From Nectonema munidae (taxonomy: Eukaryota; Nematomorpha; Nectonematoida; Nectonematidae), in contig JAUIRK010000235.1 of NCBI GenBank assembly GCA_030549495.1, positions 124,001 to 188,000 on the forward strand: 64,000 nucleotides of DNA. The letters are read 5' to 3'. Below are positions 52,801 to 58,800 of this stretch, in pieces. A program made the position numbers and the translations under genes. Below the pieces are notes generated by a model. It worked only from the letters and a program-made list of their open reading frames with translations, was not told where the DNA came from and searched no databases. Position 1 is the first letter of the stretch; each line of letters starts with the position of its first letter.

Positions 52801-55800
52801 ATGAGTTAATGGCGCGATGGTGAAGGAGAAAATGAAAATAAAGAACCAAGAGCTAAAACGTGGTGTCATTCTCAAATCATTTTTGCCTTGCTTGGAATAG
52901 GAAGGGCTGTTCCGGAATATAAGTATTCATTCTTTCCCATCGCTCCTTCAATCGCATTTTGAAAGTGCAACGCTCTAAACTTTTGTTTTTTAGTGATTCC
53001 TGATTTTTAATTTTGCAATGCTTTTCACGTTATACTAACGGGTAGCCTCCTTCCTCTATTAATCGATTATTATCTTTATCATTTCATTCTTCCGCGTCGG
53101 CCAACTGTGTGAATTCACTTCAATTTTTATCAGTTAGAGCCAGTACTCGATCTAGAATAAAATTTCTCCCACCAAAAATTTACAGTTAACTATCGCTAAT
53201 CGAAACCACTGATCCGTCCGTTCCTTCAATAATTTGGTATTGTAACCCTCGCAAGACCAAACGTGGCTTTCTACTCCACGCTTTTTTTCAATGATGAAAT
53301 TCCTTGTAGAAAAATACATCTGACCCCATAAAAAACAACATGTAAATTTTTTTCTTGGTTTCATCTCAATTATTTGAAAATAAAAAATACCATCAGATTT
53401 GTTATTTTTGAAATTTTAGTTGTTTTTATACCTCAAATCTCATTATCAAAAGTTTATACACTAAATGATATGTTTTTCAATAAAGATTATAATGCTATAA
53501 CAATAAATTATTTGTACTTCCTAAAAATTTTTACATTATTTTCTAAACTTTCATGAAAATCGGTAGGCTATGAACCATTTGCAATAATAATCAACAAGAA
53601 TCATTGACGTCAACTTTGAGAGGGAAATAAAAGGAATATCTCCAAACTGACATCAAGGTAGATTATTTGACAAATGTTGGCAAGAAAAGAAGGGCGGGTA
53701 AGAAACTAACAAAATTAAGTTTACGTCAATTATGAACGACCTTTTATATAAAAGTAAACATTATAAAATGTATAACTATCAGAAAACAAGCTTTTATTAC
53801 AAAAAATGAGAGCTTATAAACAAAAAATTCAAAAAAATAAAAAATTGTGTACAAAAGAGTGAAATTCATATTTTCAAAAATAAAAAACAAATTTTTATGC
53901 TCTTACGTATTTTGCAAAATTTCATTTTTAGAGAACAAAATTATAAAAACATTATTTATATTACATTTGAATATTCTACACAATATTTTACTTACTGACA
54001 TTGAGTACAAAAATATTTCGTATGATTTTTACATATATATCCGTTACAAGAACTACATTTTCTTGTACCTCTACTGTTAGAGTGACCGAAATGCAAATAA
54101 CAATCGCCTCTTGACGTTGAAGCTCGCTCAGTTATTTCAAGCTGTTCGAAGCCATAAAAAGATAAGAGATTTCGAATTTGTAATGGAGTGTTAGAATTGT
54201 TAGAGCGCATCATCATAGAATTCTCACAAAACTTCAAAGACAAATCTCTGATAAAATATTTTCTGCCTCTTTTTTTAGTGCTTGGGAATTTGTTAGGACA
54301 ATTACTTTTAGATATTACCCAACTATTGTGACAAACAATATTTAAGTAGTTTGCAAAAACTGCAACTTTCCATTTTTTAGACGTTCTATAATCTATATAA
54401 GATGTGTAAGATCTAAGCATCTGATTTTTTTGTCTACCCCACTTTTGTATTGATTGTATAACACTATTATTTCTGGTTTGCGTTTCCTTCCAATGAAGTT
54501 CATTTCCTCTAAATGTTGGCTTGAAATAATGTAAACAACTTTGAAATTACGATGAGCATGTCTGGGGGATGTTGCCTAAAAATATCTTTATTTATACAGA
54601 TATTGATTACAAAGATATAACAAGCAGTAGTACAATTCACGTCATTAATAATGAAGAACACAATCGTTTTGATGTGGCGGCTAACGTAATCGTAAAAGTT
54701 CACAAGACAGTGGAGTTAAATAGATTAAATACTAAAAAAGTTTTGATACCAAAATAACTTATCTCCATTTATAAAGGATATATTTATCAAAATATATATG
54801 AAATAGACGATTTTTTTCTAACTTATAAACATTTTTCTAATTTTTTTGAAATTTCTTAGCGCCAATCACTTTTTTTCATAAATTATCGAAATAAAATTTT
54901 TATTTATATATTTTTCTTGAATGTCGTTTTTCTTGGAAATAGATCATAGAAAGTAATGTTGTTTGAAATACAAAAGAATAAACAGAAGATATTTGTTATT
55001 CTGACCATAATTAAATTTCAATAGTACATTTGTATAAGGTTTTATTTAAAAATAAAAAAAAAGAATAAAATCAATCTGTGGAGTTTTTTTGCCAACTAGT
55101 GATCCTTCACGCTAGGTTTATTTTGCGGGTCTTGCGAGTGAAGACATCAATAGCTTATATTTTTCTTCTTGTTCAAAATTCTTTTTAAATTTCTCGAGAA
55201 AAATCCTTATAGAATTTTATTGATTCAAAATTAAATCATAACTTGTATGTTATTATTCTTTATAAGTATCATTGGCAGTGGCGCCATATGGTACGTTACG
55301 TCTCGAAATTACCGTACAGTACAATAGCTTTTTTGTAAAAAAAATACGGTTCGAAATTGTTTACGAAAAAAAGTAATTTAAAATAACTATCGTAGTTGCA
55401 TACTATTGCGAAGTGACGTAGGAGGTAAAAGTAAGATACAAGCAAATCGCTGATTTCAACAAGAACTCTGTTTTGCCCACTCTTGATAGTGTGATCAGGA
55501 AACTTGGGACTGGTTCATTATAGCTTCTTAACGAGTGGAGCAACTATCTTTTACTGCAGGTTAGAATCTTGGATTGTGTGTGCTTGTGTATTTACATATG
55601 TGGTGTTTTATATACACGTGTACTTTTATATATACTTAAAACACGAATTGACTTGTAACCTTGGTGTATACATACTATAGTTGATAAGTTAAGGCATGGC
55701 TAGTACAATACAATTTAAATGAAAAACCTTGAATAAAGAGAGAATGTCATGTGATAATATTTTTACATATTTATTGAAAATATTATATATTGTGATGAAT

Positions 55801-58800
55801 ACACTCAACATTTTAAAGATACTGTATCTATTTACAAGGTAAACAACAGCACACAAATCTTTTTGATCTGGTTCGATTACATTTCGTTTTTTAAATATCG
55901 TATTTTTTCCGATACAATTTTACGGTATCAAATTGATTTCATTTTCAGTTAATCAAACTCTAGTTCATTTTTTATCCAGAAAACATTTTGCTAAGTTAGA
56001 GAAACATCTTAGAAAATCTAAAGAAACTAAGTTTTTTTATTTATCATTTTCTACATATAAATTTTTTTAATGTTAAATTCAGTAGCGGTGCCACGATTTT
56101 CAATTGAGGGAAAATAAAACAAAATGCGTTTCAAACATAATGTATGATGAATTTGGTATTAAAAATTAAAAATGCATCAATATATGTTATACAAGCAAAA
56201 AAATAATAGAGAAGCACTGAACTATTTTCTTAAAAAGTAACCAAATAAATGATGGTTAGATAGTTAAGAAATTTTAAGTATCTTAAATTTAACAAGAGAT
56301 TTGTTTGAAATACAAGAAATTAACCCGAAATGTGAATCACTTTTTCAACAGATATTTTTCTACCATAATACGAAATCGGTTTGCTGCAGAAACACGTAAG
56401 CTCCTGTATTTCTTCGATTCTCTTTTCTTTCAAATTTATATATAAAATTTTTTTGCAATATTTCTGGTCTTTCAGATTTCCACAGGGAAAAATTAAAATT
56501 TTGGAGGCCCTTGTTTTGCTCCCAAGACTAAAACCCATGGAAAGAGGGATAAAATAAATGCTGAGTTCTTTAACATTTGTTTTTTGAGACAACAAAAAAG
56601 GTTTCCGAACATTCTATGCTTCTATTTTTATTGTATTTTAATTTTTTTGGTACATTTAGAATAAATATATTTAAATATATTCTATTTCAAGCATCTGATT
56701 TTATGTAAATTTTTTTATTCTCAAACACCTTTTCTATAATAAAATTATTTTTAATTCTGAAATAGAACTTCACAAAAAATTGCATGAAATATCATAGAAA
56801 TGATGTGGCTGAAAAATTATTTGACTTTTTGGCTGAAGTAAGAATTTTTAGACATTTTATATTACCTCTTTTTCATATTTACACACACACACACACACTC
56901 ACACGTTAGAAAACATGAATGCAATGATAAAACAAACTTTATAATAATTTTTCAGATACATGCTATTTTCTCATTGATTCATTTCATTTAGCTCTTTTTA
57001 TGGGGCTATTTTTGAACGCATCAGACTCCATGTTTCCCCTGTGTAAAAGTTTAAGCATCTAAGAACATTGAATTGTCTTAAAAATCACAAAACAATAATT
57101 TTTTTCTAATGTTAGTTTTTCTCAAATTATATATTAAAGACCAGTTGAGCGTCGTTTTCGTGAACATTCAGACTTTTCAAGAAAAATGTACTTAATTTAA
57201 TGAATATTTAATTTAATTTTTTAGAAAAAAACTCAACTGTGTGATAAACAAGTCAGCCAAATTTTACTTACAGATGAAGTTTCAGAAAATAATGACACTT
57301 CTATATCTAAAGATATTGACAATGTAAATGAGAAAGATAAAAAAGTTAAAATTCAGAAATCTGTAAAGAAGACGAAGAGAAAGAATGCTCTTATTGGAGT
57401 AGAAAAAATAGTTCTTGAAAATTCGCAGGATGTATCTCAGAGAGAGAAAAAAGGTACAAAATGCAAAAATAAGTTCAAATCTTCACTAAGAGTGACTGAT
57501 GGTGAATCAACTGAAAAGATGGCTGACTCTAACGTTGAAGAGAAAAAATATCAATATAATGGGTGTAACCCTTTGCCTGCTGATCCCACATCATATATTC
57601 TTAAAAATGGTAAAAGGAAAAACCCTATTGATGACATTTCTTGCATTCAACGTGATATTCAAATAGAAGAAAATTCGCAAAAAATCAATGGCAAAAAAAA
57701 GAAGGAAACATTGCCATCAAAAAGTAATGAAGAAGTGGAAAATACTCTAAAAACTAAAGCTAGAAAAAAGATTTCAAAAAAGGGAAAAGAGGTTGAAGAA
57801 GATATCCAAAAAATCAATGATGAAAAGGTTATATCAAAAAAGAACCAAAAAGTTGGCGAAAATGCACTCAAAACTAATGGCGAAAAGAATATATCAACAA
57901 AGATGAACTACGATGATGAAATTACACAAGAAACCAATGACGAAAAAATAAAGAAAACATTGCTATCAAAAAGCAATGAAGAAGTTGAAGAAAATGCTAT
58001 AAAAATCAGAGGTAGAAAAAAGAAGAAAGAGGTTGAAGAAGATATCAAAAAAATCAATGATGAAAAGGTTATATCAAAAATGAACGAAAAAGGTGGCGAA
58101 AATGCACTCAAAACTAATGGCGAAAAGAATATATCAACAAAGATGGATGATGAAATTACACAAGAAACCAATGACGAAAAAATAAAGAAAACATTGCTAT
58201 CAAAAAGCAATGAAGAAGTTGAAGAAAATGCTATAAAAATCAGAGGTAGAAAAAAGAAGAAAGAGGTTGAAGAAGATATCCAAAAAATCAATGATGAAAA
58301 GGTTATATCAAAAATGAACGAAAAAGGTGGCGAAAATGCACTCAAAACTAATGGCGAAAAGAATATATCAACAAAGATGGATGATGAAATTACACAAGAA
58401 ACCAATGACGAAAAAATAAAGAAAACATTGCTATCAAAAAGCAATGAAGAAGTTGAAGAAAATGCTATAAAAATCAGAGGTAGAAAAAAGAAGAAAGAGG
58501 TTGAAGAAGATATCCAAAAAATCAATGATGAAAAGGTTATATCAAAAATGAACGAAAAAGGTGGCGAAAATGCACTCAAAACTAATGGCGAAAAGAATAT
58601 ATCAACAAAGATGGATGATGAAATTAAACAAGAAACCAATGACGAAAAAATAAAGAAAACATTGCTATCAAAAAGCAATGAAGAAGTTGAAGAAAATGCT
58701 ATAAAAACCAGAGGTAGAAAAAAGAAAAAAGAGGTTGAAGAAGATATCCAAAAAATCAATGATGAAAAGGTTATATCAAAAATGAACCAAAAAGTTGATG

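Noticed and set aside
53152-53364. FLYWCH-type zinc finger on the minus strand
   Set aside because: Only a W-S-C-E-G-Y resemblance; no second half of the finger and no transposase nearby.
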